DNA from: Bacteroidota bacterium
Lineage (GTDB): Bacteria; Bacteroidota; Bacteroidia; Chitinophagales; BACL12
Reading direction: 5' to 3'
NCBI GenBank assembly: GCA_016718035.1
Contig: JADKEK010000002.1
Span: 372,001 to 436,000, forward strand
Length of the DNA: 64,000 nt
The notes below the pieces were generated by a model. That model did not search any database, was not told the DNA's origin, and saw nothing but the letters and a program-made list of their open reading frames with translations. Shown here piece after piece: positions 56,269 to 64,000 of the stretch (its first letter is position 1; every line of letters starts with the position of its first letter). Made by a program: the position numbers and the translations under genes.

Positions 56269-56303
56269 CAAATTTATACTATTTATTTCAAATAGTGTTC
56301 AAA
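56269..56303 (-). promoter_or_regulatory. Promoter of the AGMO-like/lysoplasmalogenase operon
   Basis: On the minus strand TTTG (56303-56300), 23-base spacer, TAAATTTG (56276-56269), a full match to the phylum consensus. The ATG at 56261 is only seven bases past the -7 box, so the leader is about two bases or absent. Confidence 0.6.
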
Positions 56304-56343
56304 TGTAAAAAAGCTGTTTATGCGGATATGCTATCTTTACAGT

Positions 56344-58065
56344 ATGCGAATAATCGTAATCCTTTTTATATGGCTGCTTGGTTGTAAACCATCGTCGAAT
56401 CAAAATACAGTTGCTCCGAAACAAGAAACAGTAGATTATTTTTCCAATCGAAATCACGGGGTAATTGGCGATAGCGCCATGGTGGTTAGTGCACATCCTG
56501 AGGCTTCGAAAGTGGGAATGGCCATATTACAACAGAGCGGAAATGCAGTTGACGCTGCTATTGCCGTTCAATTTGCCTTGGCTGTGGTGTATCCCAATGC
56601 GGGCAATATTGGTGGTGGTGGATTTATGGTTACCAGAATGAAAGATGGCAGCAGCAATGCTTTGGATTTTAGAGAAAAAGCACCTTCAAAAGCTTCACGC
56701 GATATGTTTATTAATCCGGCAAATGGCGAAGTAAATCGCAAGCTGATTGAAACATCGCATTTAGCATCGGGTGTACCGGGAAGTGTAGCCGGCATGTGGG
56801 AAGCACATCAAAAATATGGTAGCATGGATTGGAAAAAATTGTTGCAACCTGCTATTGAATTAGCCCAAAAAGGGTTTCCTATTACAGCGCATCAGGCTGA
56901 AGATTTTAATCAACTACAAGCTGAATTAAAACAATTAAATAAAGGGAAAAATTATTTTATTAAATCAAAATGGAATGCGAACGACACATTAATTCAAACT
57001 GATTTAGCTACGACTTTAATTGCCATTCGCGACAATGGCAGAGATGGATTTTATACCGGACCTGTAGCGGAAAAAATTGCTGCAGAAATGCAACAACACA
57101 ATGGGATTATTTCTACCGATGATTTAAAAAATTATCAGGCAGTTTGGCGTGAACCCATAAAAGGCACTTATAAAAATTACACTATTATAAGTATGCCACC
57201 TCCTTCAAGTGGTGGAATTGCATTAATGCAGTTACTAAATATGATGGAAAATTATCCTTTAAAAAAATGGGGATTCCATTCTGTAAATAGTGTATCCATT
57301 ATGACAGAAGCTGAAAAACGCGTGTATGCCGACCGTGCTACCTGGTTGGGTGATCCTGATTTTACTAAAGTGCCGAAAAATGAATTAATAAGTAAATCAT
57401 ATTCTGCTTCACGCATGCAAAATGTAGATACGAATACAGTAACTCCAGCAGCACAAATTAAAGCAGGAACTTTTACCGGTTATGAAAGTGAAGAAACTAC
57501 ACATTTTAGTATTGTAGATAAATATGGTAATGCGGTATCAATTACAACTACATTAAACGACAGCTATGGTTCGCGCATAATAGTAAATGGATGCGGATTT
57601 ATTTTAAATAATGAAATGGACGATTTTAGTGCAAAACCGGGTGAGCCAAATTTATATGGATTAATTGGTGGTGAAGCAAATGCTATTGCTCCCGGTAAGC
57701 GTATGTTGAGCAGTATGACACCTACAATTGTTGAAAAAGATGGACAATTATTTATGGTAGTTGGAACACCCGGTGGCTCAACAATTATTACCAGTGTGTT
57801 TCAAAATATTATTAATGTAATTGAATTCGACATGACTATGCAGGAAGCAGTTGATGCACCTCGTTTTCATAACCAATGGTTACCCGATGAAATTAAAATT
57901 GAAAACGATTTTAACGAAACAACTGTAGCTGCATTAAAAGCCAAAGGTTACAAAATAACAGGCCGTGAAGCCATAGGCCGCGTAGATGCCATTTTAGTAT
58001 ACCCAAATGGCAAATTGGAAGGCGCCGCTGATAAACGCGGTGATGATGTTGCTGTTGGTTGGTGA
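56344..58065 (+). CDS. ggt: Gamma-glutamyltransferase (lipoprotein)
   Basis: Hydrolyses or transfers gamma-glutamyl groups from glutathione and related peptides in the periplasm. From the ATG at 56344 the protein has 573 residues with a lipobox FIWLLGC, so it is a lipoprotein. An upstream ATG at 56320 would spoil the signal. The autoprocessing nucleophile is Thr385 in TTHFS, which becomes residue 1 of the small subunit. GNIGGGGFMV near residue 90 and the oxyanion region GTPGGSTIITS are typical. Glutathione or peptide salvage fits with the peptide transporters in the window. Confidence 0.94.
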   Translation: MRIIVILFIWLLGCKPSSNQNTVAPKQETVDYFSNRNHGVIGDSAMVVSAHPEASKVGMAILQQSGNAVDAAIAVQFALAVVYPNAGNIGGGGFMVTRMKDGSSNALDFREKAPSKASRDMFINPANGEVNRKLIETSHLASGVPGSVAGMWEAHQKYGSMDWKKLLQPAIELAQKGFPITAHQAEDFNQLQAELKQLNKGKNYFIKSKWNANDTLIQTDLATTLIAIRDNGRDGFYTGPVAEKIAAEMQQHNGIISTDDLKNYQAVWREPIKGTYKNYTIISMPPPSSGGIALMQLLNMMENYPLKKWGFHSVNSVSIMTEAEKRVYADRATWLGDPDFTKVPKNELISKSYSASRMQNVDTNTVTPAAQIKAGTFTGYESEETTHFSIVDKYGNAVSITTTLNDSYGSRIIVNGCGFILNNEMDDFSAKPGEPNLYGLIGGEANAIAPGKRMLSSMTPTIVEKDGQLFMVVGTPGGSTIITSVFQNIINVIEFDMTMQEAVDAPRFHNQWLPDEIKIENDFNETTVAALKAKGYKITGREAIGRVDAILVYPNGKLEGAADKRGDDVAVGW

Positions 58066-58093
58066 GTTTTTATTAATTTTGAAATAAAAAACT

Positions 58094-58922
58094 ATGAAAA
58101 ACATACTACTTACTGCTGCTATTGCTGTAGCATTTACAACAAATGCACAAACCATTTTAACGCTTCAACCAGCCCTGAAGAGGGAAAGGGTACCATCAGG
58201 ATGAAAACAATGTAAATTTTGGTGATTATACTGAAGTTCGCATTATGGCTTGGACTTGGGATGGAGAGTCTGGAATTGAACGTTCATTTATGGAGTTTGA
58301 TTTATCTGAAATACCTCAAAATGCAGAAATTTGTTATGCCTACCTTAGTTTATTTGCCAATTCAACTACTTCATCACAAACCAATAGTTCATTATCAGGA
58401 CCAAATACTTGTTTATCAGGAGAGTAATTTCTCCATGGGAAGAAGATTTAGTTACATGGGATTCCGCACCGGCTACAACAACAGTAAATCAGGTAACTAT
58501 TCCGGATTTGAAGAAGAAATTGAAGATGCTATTTAAATAATAATTAGTTAAAGACGTCAAATAGTTTTGGGTTTGAATTTCGGTTAGAAGTAGAAGATCA
58601 ATATCGCCGTCGTGTTTTTGCAATGAGCGATTTTGAAGACCCTACCCATTATCCGAAATTAGAAATTTGTTATACGGTTGAAGAGATGCGAAAAATTAAA
58701 ATGTATAATGTTTATCAAATTCCAACTAATGAGGCTATAATTGAAATACATGATTTACCTGCCCAGCAAATACAAATTATGATTACCAATATTGTTGGCG
58801 AACACAGAAGCTGTTTCATCTATTTACCATTCCTAATCAAACATTAAATCAGTTGTCCGGTGGGTTACATACTAATAAGTGAAAATTTTATTACGACAAA
58901 AAATCTGGTTGTCGGCAAATAA
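58094..58922 (+). pseudogene. Decayed DNRLRE-type T9SS cargo gene, multiple frameshifts
   Basis: The ATG at 58094 opens a signal peptide (KNILLTAAIAVAFTTNAQ). Broken frames then give NFGDYTEVRIMAW, RSFMEFDLSEIPQNAEICYAYLSLF (a DNRLRE/carbohydrate-binding beta-sandwich motif), VISPWEEDLVTWDSAP, FAMSDFEDPTHYPKLEI, and a T9SS tail (YQIPTNEAIIEI, IMITNIVGE, ISENFITTKNLVVGK-stop at 58920-58922). At least four frame changes are needed, among them one extra G near 58858. Either the gene is dead or this stretch has poor consensus. The reading frame at the extreme end is restored by removing one G in the GGTGGG run. Confidence 0.72.
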
Positions 58923-58923
58923 T

Positions 58924-59763
58924 TTATTTTTTTCTACCGGATTTACGTGCAACAACTAGCAGTCTGTCACCATTGCGGTTAAATAATTTAGTGAAGGGAT
59001 AGTTGATATAATGAATCATTTTTTTTATTGTATATTCTATCCCCCCTCCTTTCATATTTAATTCTGCAGGTTTTATCTTCTGTAACTCTAAAAGATGCGA
59101 AGCATTAACAACTAAATGATACGGGTTATCATAAAATTTCTTCCTTTTACCAGTTATTCTATAAAATAAAATAGCAAAATAGGTTGAGAATAAATTAAAG
59201 GTTGAAGGCACAATAACAACAGCTATCCCACCATCAGCAAGCATGGCAAACATGTTTTTCACAACTTTGGTTGGTTGCCCAAAATGTTCAAAAACATCAC
59301 CCCCATAAATACAGTCCCATTTATTAAGATATGGAGTTGTATCGAGGTCTTCAAAATTGCCACATATAGCGTCAATATTAAATTTATTTTTAGCTTTTTG
59401 TACTGCAGTCTCCGAAAACTACACCGAAACCTCAAGGCCAGTCACAAACGTCCCATGGCAAATCCAATTTAAATCCATTTGTATCCGGTTTAACTTGTAA
59501 GATATTGTTTTTTATAGCTGTAGCTCTAGCTTCCATTGACAACGCGTCCTTATTTTCCTCGTATGTTTGAGCAGTCTGGTTCAAACCGTGTTGGCCAGTT
59601 TCGAAATAGTCATCCGCATATAACATTATCAATTCTTCGCTTGTAGGTTGCGGGTCAAGAGCAATTAGCGAGCACTTTTTGAAAGAAAAATCTTACAGGT
59701 AAAAAGAGTGTTGGTCATTGTCATTGTTTTCCAATGCATAGGCTTAAAAGTTTCAAGAGGCAT
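58924..59763 (-). pseudogene. Decayed class I SAM-dependent methyltransferase
   Basis: Fragments of a methyltransferase with an N-terminal zinc-ribbon-like start are seen on the minus strand. KKCSLIALDPQPTSEEL and LYADDYFETGQHGLNQTAQTYEENKDAL (59432-59632 region) match the Methyltransf_23 type. After a frame change near 59455, CHGTFVTGLEVS, a TAG stop where Glu is expected near 59420, FSETAVQKAKNKFNIDAICGNFEDL, GGDVFEHFGQPTKVV and an intact C-terminal part from 59262 follow. Another stop lies upstream near residue 35. At least two or three lesions, so the gene is probably dead. The 3' ends of this and the DNRLRE remnant nearly touch. Confidence 0.75.
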
Positions 59764-59835
59764 TAAATTTTGGCTTAAACCCCTATATTTTAGGCAAAGA
59801 TAAGGCTAGTTTTCGTTTAGATGGCTGCTAATCAA

Positions 59836-59843
59836 TAACTTTG
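59836..59843 (+). promoter_or_regulatory. -7 element of aspS
   Basis: TAACTTTG matches TAnnTTTG, 18 bases before the ATG at 59862. No clear -33. Confidence 0.5.
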
Positions 59844-59861
59844 CTGTTCAAATTTTAGTTA

Positions 59862-61631
59862 ATGCAAAGTTCAACGTATTACAGAACGCACCATTGTGGC
59901 GAATTAAGAATGTCGGATATTGGTAAAACCGTAAGTTTAACCGGTTGGGTAAATAAAAACCGCGATCAGGGCGGGATGATATTTATCGATTTGAGAGATC
60001 GTTATGGGATAACACAATTGGTCTTCAATATGGATACCAATGCGCCTTTGTGTGAAGAAGCCAGAAAATTGGGTCGGGAATACGTGATTTTAGCTACCGG
60101 AACCGTGGCGGAACGTTCTAATAAGAACCAGAATATTCCAACAGGAGAAATTGAAATAATTGTTACCAATCTATCTGTATTAAATGCTGCGGAATTACCT
60201 CCCTTTACTATGGATGACGAAACTGATGGCGGCGAAGAGCTGCGTATGAAATATCGTTATCTTGATTTGCGCAGACCACAAATGCAAAAGCGTTTGATGT
60301 TGCGTGCGCAAATGTTAAAAGCGGTTCGCACCTATTTAGATGCAGAAGGCTTTGTTGAAATAGAAACACCGAATTTAATTAAATCGACACCGGAAGGTGC
60401 CCGCGACTTTTTAGTGCCTTCGAGGTTACAACCGGGATTATTTTATGCTCTGCCACAATCACCACAAATATTAAAACAATTATTAATGGTGAGCGGCATG
60501 GACCGTTATTACCAAATTGCAAAATGTTTTCGCGATGAAGATTTACGTGGCGACCGCCAACCGGAATTTACACAAATTGACTGCGAAATGAGTTTTGTTC
60601 GTCAGGAAGATGTGTGGAATATGTTTGAAGGCATGACTAAATATGTATTCAAACAAACAAAAAATATCGACTTACCGGATTTTCTGCGATTACCTTATAA
60701 AGAGGCTATTCAATATTATGGCAGCGACAAACCGGATTTACGTTTCGATTGTAAGATTATCGATTTGAATGATGTAGTTGGTGGCACTGAATTTAGTGTA
60801 TTTAACAATATCATAACCAGCAATGGTTTAATTGCAGGTATTAATGCAAAAGGTTGCAGTGAATATTCTCGCAAACAAATTGATGAATTAACTGAATTTG
60901 TTAAAGCTCCACATCGCGGAGTTGGAGGATTAATTTATATCAAATTTAATCAGGATGGCACCATAAAATCTTCCGTTGATAAATTTTATTCGGTTGAACA
61001 ACTTACAGCAATTGGCAATAAATTAAATGCACAAAAAGGTGATTTAATTTTAATCATCGCCGATAAAGTAAATAAAACAAGAAAAGTATTAGGTGAGTTG
61101 CGTTTAGAAATGGCTAAACGTGAAAACTGGATTGATAAAAATGCATGGAGTGTATTTTGGGTTGTAGATATGCCTTTATTTGAACCGGATGAAAATACAG
61201 GCGAACCAATATTTGCTCATCATCCATTCTGTTCACCACATCCTGACGATTTTCAATATATGGACACAGAACCATTGCGTGTGCGTGCACAGAGTTACGA
61301 TTTAGTAATGAATGGCAACGAAATATTAAGTGGAAGTATTCGCGTGCATGATAAAACATTACAAGAAAAAATATTTACCATTTTAGGGTTTAGTGAAGCG
61401 GAAAAAGAAAAACGTTTCGGATTTATGGTGAATGCATTCAAATACGGTGCTCCGCCTCATGGTGGTTGTGCATTCGGTTTCGATAGATGGGTAATGTTAA
61501 TGGCCGGTGGCGATACAATTAGAGATGTAATTCCATTCCCTAAAAATAATAATGGCCGCGATATGATGATGGATGCGCCTGGTGATGTGGATAATGAGCA
61601 ATTAAAAATTGTTGGCGTAAAATTGTTGTGA
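59862..61631 (+). CDS. aspS: Aspartyl-tRNA synthetase
   Basis: Charges tRNA-Asp. The 589-residue bacterial-type enzyme has the N-terminal OB fold (SDIGKTVSLTGWVNKNRDQGGMIFIDLRDRYG), class II motif 1 and 2 (FVEIETPNLIKSTPEGARDFLVPSR, YYQIAKCFRDEDLRGDRQPEFTQID), the bacterial GAD insertion (about 290-420, with GKLNAQKGDLILIIAD-type sequence) and motif 3 GGCAFGFDRWVMLMAGGDTIRDVIPFPK, of which a short part is GFDRWVM. Bacterial AspRS length is 580-600, so it is complete. Confidence 0.97.
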   Translation: MQSSTYYRTHHCGELRMSDIGKTVSLTGWVNKNRDQGGMIFIDLRDRYGITQLVFNMDTNAPLCEEARKLGREYVILATGTVAERSNKNQNIPTGEIEIIVTNLSVLNAAELPPFTMDDETDGGEELRMKYRYLDLRRPQMQKRLMLRAQMLKAVRTYLDAEGFVEIETPNLIKSTPEGARDFLVPSRLQPGLFYALPQSPQILKQLLMVSGMDRYYQIAKCFRDEDLRGDRQPEFTQIDCEMSFVRQEDVWNMFEGMTKYVFKQTKNIDLPDFLRLPYKEAIQYYGSDKPDLRFDCKIIDLNDVVGGTEFSVFNNIITSNGLIAGINAKGCSEYSRKQIDELTEFVKAPHRGVGGLIYIKFNQDGTIKSSVDKFYSVEQLTAIGNKLNAQKGDLILIIADKVNKTRKVLGELRLEMAKRENWIDKNAWSVFWVVDMPLFEPDENTGEPIFAHHPFCSPHPDDFQYMDTEPLRVRAQSYDLVMNGNEILSGSIRVHDKTLQEKIFTILGFSEAEKEKRFGFMVNAFKYGAPPHGGCAFGFDRWVMLMAGGDTIRDVIPFPKNNNGRDMMMDAPGDVDNEQLKIVGVKLL

Positions 61632-61677
61632 GCCCATTTCACGCGGAGAGTGGAGTTTGCGGAGATTGGTTAGTTGT

Positions 61678-61699
61678 GTTTCTCGCAAAGGCCCAAAGG
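61678..61699 (+). repeat. Left 22-bp inverted repeat flanking the GxxExxY gene
   Basis: The 22 bases beginning GTTTCTCGCAAAGG and ending CCCAAAGG here are exactly the reverse complement of 62383-62404. No further bases match on either side. Confidence 0.9.
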
Positions 61700-61818
61700 C
61701 GAAATTTGATTGGTGAAAAACCAGATTCAAGCAAGCAAAGCTGGATGTGGTCCTCTGTAATTGAATTTTGCAGATTTTTATTTAAGTCTTTACCCACGCA
61801 TTAATTTTCCCTTCATTG

Positions 61819-62229
61819 TCATGTGCTTTTTAGTTCCAAGCCATTTACAATGCGCTTAATACCGTATTTTATTAAGGCTACATTAAAATTGATAATGAGG
61901 CCTAGCTTAATTCCGGTAACTTTTAAGTATGTGTTTACTTGTTTAAAATGCACATCTGCAAGAGCCTCAATCGACTTCACTTCAATTAATAATTTATTAT
62001 TGATAATCAAATCAGCTCGAAAAGCATACTTGTTTACTCTTTCATTATCCCAATATAAGTAGATTGCTTTTTGCCTTTCCACTTGTAAACCACATTTTAC
62101 AAGCTCTTTGAACAGTATCTCTTCATATACAGATTCATATAGCCCAGGTCCTAATTTTACATGTATTTCAAATGCAATATTAACTACCAATTTTGCCAAT
62201 TCATTCTCATCAAGTTCCAACACAAGCAT
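61819..62229 (-). CDS. GxxExxY family protein (PD-(D/E)XK-like)
   Basis: A 136-residue protein of the GxxExxY family (PF13366-like). The name-giving motif is GLYESVY near residues 34-40, after the family segment HVKLGPG. The nuclease-like D-x(n)-EVK motif is ADLIINNKLLIEVKS near residues 75-90. YLKVTGIKLGLIINFNV and a short C-terminus follow. Members are PD-(D/E)XK superfamily proteins with unknown function and often sit among intergenic repeats. It has a TATTTTTG promoter 12 bases upstream. It is bracketed by perfect 22-bp inverted repeats (61678-61699 and 62383-62404), which suggests it moves, or once moved, as a small cassette of about 730 bp. Confidence 0.9.
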   Translation of the reverse strand: MLVLELDENELAKLVVNIAFEIHVKLGPGLYESVYEEILFKELVKCGLQVERQKAIYLYWDNERVNKYAFRADLIINNKLLIEVKSIEALADVHFKQVNTYLKVTGIKLGLIINFNVALIKYGIKRIVNGLELKST

Positions 62230-62240
62230 TTTGTTTTATG

Positions 62241-62248
62241 CAAAAATA
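62241..62248 (-). promoter_or_regulatory. -7 element of the GxxExxY gene
   Basis: The minus strand reads TATTTTTG, matching TAnnTTTG, ending 11 bases before the ATG at 62229. The promoter lies inside the cassette defined by the inverted repeats. Confidence 0.5.
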
Positions 62249-62382
62249 AATCGACTCGAAACTATTTAAAAATATTAACCGCGTATACTCGCTTTGAGCG
62301 GATATAAAAAATGTTTTGGCAGTCCACCTTTGCGTGCTTGAATATCTACATAATACATCAAGCACCTATATAATTAAATAAA

Positions 62383-62404
62383 CCTTTGGGCCTTTGCGAG
62401 AAAC
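62383..62404 (-). repeat. Right 22-bp inverted repeat flanking the GxxExxY gene
   Basis: This is an exact reverse complement of 61678-61699. It ends at 62404, immediately before the hutH stop codon (62405-62407). Confidence 0.9.
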
Positions 62405-63883
62405 CTACGCATTTATAAACAACAAACTCTTATCTATATCCAAATGTAAAAACCGGTCAGACTCATTAAATGACACCACTGATCTATACGCTGTATAAAA
62501 GTTCTCAATTGCAATTGAAGATTTTAAAGGCCGCCTAAATTCGAATGCTTGTGCCGCGGTTAGTAATTCGATTGCCAGAATTTTTTCAATATTTTCGACA
62601 ACACGTAAACATTTTGTAGCTGCATTGGCACCCATACTCACATGGTCTTCTTGTTCGTTGCAGCTTGAAATACTATCAACACTCGCTGGTGTACACAATT
62701 GTTTGTTTTGAGAAACAATACTCGCTGCAGTATATTGAGGAATCATTAATCCCGAATTTAATCCCGGATTTGGTGTTAAAAATTCAGGTAAATTTCTTGC
62801 CCCACTCAATAAACGATACACACGACGTTCAGCAATATTGCCTAATTCACTTAATGCCATTGCCAGAAAATCTAAGGTTAATGCTAATGGCTCACCATGA
62901 AAATTTCCACCACTCACAATTAAATCATCTTCAACAAAAATATTAGGATTATCAGTAACACCATTAATTTCTTTTTCTACAATCGATTTACAATAATCAA
63001 TTGCATCGCGACATGCTCCGTGAACTTGTGGAATACATCTAAAAGAATAAGGGTCCTGCACTTGCTGTTTTTCCGCAAAAAAAGTTTCACTACCTGATAG
63101 TAGCTCCATAATTTCTTTTGCAGTTGTTATTTGCCCACTTTGATTTCTTACACGATGAATTTGTGGTAAAAAAGGCTCCGCTTTACAATCGTAAGCTTCT
63201 AATGATAATGCAGCAATTTTATTTGACTGATGAATAATGTTTTGCGATTTAATTAAATTATACACTGCATAACTACTCATAAATTGTGTACCATTTAAAA
63301 GCGCTAATCCTTCTTTAGATTGTAATTTGAGTGCCGATAATTTAAAATCTTTCAACACTTCAGCAGTTGGACGAATTTCGCCATTATACTTAACACTACC
63401 TTCTCCAATTAATGCCAAACTCATATGTGAAAGCGGACACAAATCGCCACTGGCACCAAGCGAACCCTGCTCATAAATTACCGGCAAAATGTCGAGGTTA
63501 TAAAAATCGATTAAACGCCATACTGTTTCCACACTAACTCCTGAATTGCCATAACTCAAACTTTGAATTTTAAGTAATAGTAATATTTTACATATTTCAT
63601 CCGGAATAACAGGACCTACTCCACATGCATGACTTCTAATTAAATTATATTGCAATTGCTCCAGGTCATCATCCGAAATTTTCACCTTACACAAACTTCC
63701 AAAACCCGTATTTACCCCGTAAACAGCTTTACCACTGTCGCCAATCTTTTTATCGAGGTAAGTTCGGCATAATTGAATTTTTTCTCTCGCCGAGTTATCC
63801 AGCGCCAGTTTTGCCTTCGATTTTAAAATGGTAGCTATTAAGGTAATAGACAAAGGTTGTGAGCCAATATGATAAGTATCCAT
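62405..63883 (-). CDS. hutH: Histidine ammonia-lyase
   Basis: Deaminates histidine to urocanate, the first step of histidine breakdown. The MIO prosthetic group forms from Ala-Ser-Gly in GSLGASGDLCPLSHM near residue 140. VYGVNTGFGSL, EGLALLNGTQFMSSYA and TDNPNIFVEDD are typical, as is SSCNEQEDHVSMGANAA near residue 410. I use the ATG at 63883 (492 residues). The open frame extends to a TTG at 63904, but the ATG fits the family and the promoter. No other hut genes are in the window. The 3' end abuts the GxxExxY cassette. Confidence 0.95.
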   Translation of the reverse strand: MDTYHIGSQPLSITLIATILKSKAKLALDNSAREKIQLCRTYLDKKIGDSGKAVYGVNTGFGSLCKVKISDDDLEQLQYNLIRSHACGVGPVIPDEICKILLLLKIQSLSYGNSGVSVETVWRLIDFYNLDILPVIYEQGSLGASGDLCPLSHMSLALIGEGSVKYNGEIRPTAEVLKDFKLSALKLQSKEGLALLNGTQFMSSYAVYNLIKSQNIIHQSNKIAALSLEAYDCKAEPFLPQIHRVRNQSGQITTAKEIMELLSGSETFFAEKQQVQDPYSFRCIPQVHGACRDAIDYCKSIVEKEINGVTDNPNIFVEDDLIVSGGNFHGEPLALTLDFLAMALSELGNIAERRVYRLLSGARNLPEFLTPNPGLNSGLMIPQYTAASIVSQNKQLCTPASVDSISSCNEQEDHVSMGANAATKCLRVVENIEKILAIELLTAAQAFEFRRPLKSSIAIENFYTAYRSVVSFNESDRFLHLDIDKSLLFINA

Positions 63884-63889
63884 AAACAA

Positions 63890-63922
63890 TTGTTTCTGCG
63901 GCAAATTTAAATTTAAATTTGC
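63890..63922. promoter_or_regulatory. Divergent mirrored promoters between hutH and an ABC ATPase
   Basis: Bases 63901-63922 form a perfect 22-bp palindrome of alternating AAA and TTT between GC ends. Each arm supplies one -7 box: TAAATTTG at 63914-63921 on the plus strand and TAAATTTG at 63909-63902 on the minus strand. A TTG at 63890-63892 lies 21 bases before the plus box. The plus box ends four bases before the ABC ATG, the minus box 18 bases before the hutH ATG. Confidence 0.65.
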
Positions 63923-63925
63923 AAC

Positions 63926-64000
63926 ATGGGCGATATCATGACCTTTTCGCAGGTAAACAAACGATTTTCGGATGTTCAGGCCTTGCAGGATGTAAGTTTT
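63926..64000 (+). CDS. ABC transporter ATP-binding protein, N-terminal fragment (cut by window end)
   Basis: Twenty-five codons from the ATG at 63926 are visible. The sequence FSQVNKRFSDVQALQDVSF is the start of an ABC ATPase, the strand and A-loop region before Walker A. The gene continues beyond the window. The TAAATTTG box ends only four bases before the ATG, so the mRNA is probably leaderless. Its transport role cannot be judged from this fragment. Confidence 0.75.
   Translation, partial: MGDIMTFSQVNKRFSDVQALQDVSF

Overview
The window looks like a chromosomal contig of an AT-rich member of the Bacteroidota (class Bacteroidia in the broad sense, probably an environmental lineage; I cannot place it to genus). 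The evidence is SprA (the giant outer-membrane channel of the type IX secretion system, T9SS), five proteins or gene remnants with T9SS C-terminal sorting domains, a FISUMP protein, DUF4293, the malic enzyme-ruvA-sprA gene order, the near absence of Shine-Dalgarno sequences, and repeated TAnnTTTG (-7) promoter elements typical of the phylum. Several starts are TTG or GTG.

Layout. 1-3.3 kb: a small helical protein, fumC, frr, pyrH (minus strand). 3.3-4.1 kb: non-coding repeats, including an exact 129-bp tandem array. 4.1-12.5 kb: a membrane fatty-acid hydroxylase, a rhodanese/TauE pair behind a hairpin leader and a palindrome, two POT peptide transporters, an APC amino-acid permease, and a frameshifted trmB. 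12.5-13.0 kb: a run of G homopolymers that I take for an assembly artefact over a tandem repeat. 13.0-18.3 kb: a TrpF-like protein without its catalytic Cys, an alkyltransferase-like DNA repair protein, a large T9SS cargo gene broken by a 5-bp duplication, and a LemA/TPM/TPM operon. 18.4-30 kb: an AhpD-like protein, a beta-propeller protein, lysS, two T9SS cargo proteins, DUF4293, truA, an aminotransferase IV/sulfotransferase-like pair, a UvrD/PcrA helicase and an odd two-pore-helix channel. 30-36.7 kb: recQ, methylmalonyl-CoA mutase (two subunits) and a crotonase. 36.7-42.5 kb: repeats, a lipoprotein, FISUMP, a T9SS cargo protein, maeB, and a second repeat island with an 88-bp array. 42.5-53.3 kb: ruvA, sprA (one-base frameshift) and polA. 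53.4-58 kb: a CDF metal transporter, lysoplasmalogenase plus an AGMO-like monooxygenase, and gamma-glutamyltransferase. 58-59.8 kb: two decayed genes. 59.9-64 kb: aspS, a GxxExxY gene bracketed by a perfect 22-bp inverted repeat, hutH, and the first 25 codons of an ABC ATPase.

How it fits together. Most genes are housekeeping: translation (frr, lysS, aspS, truA, trmB), replication and repair (uvrD, recQ, ruvA, polA, ATL), TCA and propionate metabolism (fumC, maeB, mutAB), and peptide/amino-acid uptake and breakdown (POT x2, APC, ggt, hutH). This suggests an aerobic, peptide-using heterotroph that exports proteins through T9SS. The less ordinary material is intergenic: families of short and long repeats that share modules between two distant islands, one 36-bp leader found directly before both fumC and ruvA, promoter elements set so close to the ATG that transcripts are probably leaderless, and a 22-bp palindrome that supplies the -7 elements for two divergent genes. 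Several single-base or short lesions (trmB, sprA, the MopE-type cargo gene) may be consensus errors and should be checked against reads before being believed. I did not find an unmistakable new defence or biosynthetic system. The best candidates for new biology are the GxxExxY cassette, the AGMO-lysoplasmalogenase pair, the aminotransferase-sulfotransferase pair and the repeated leaders.
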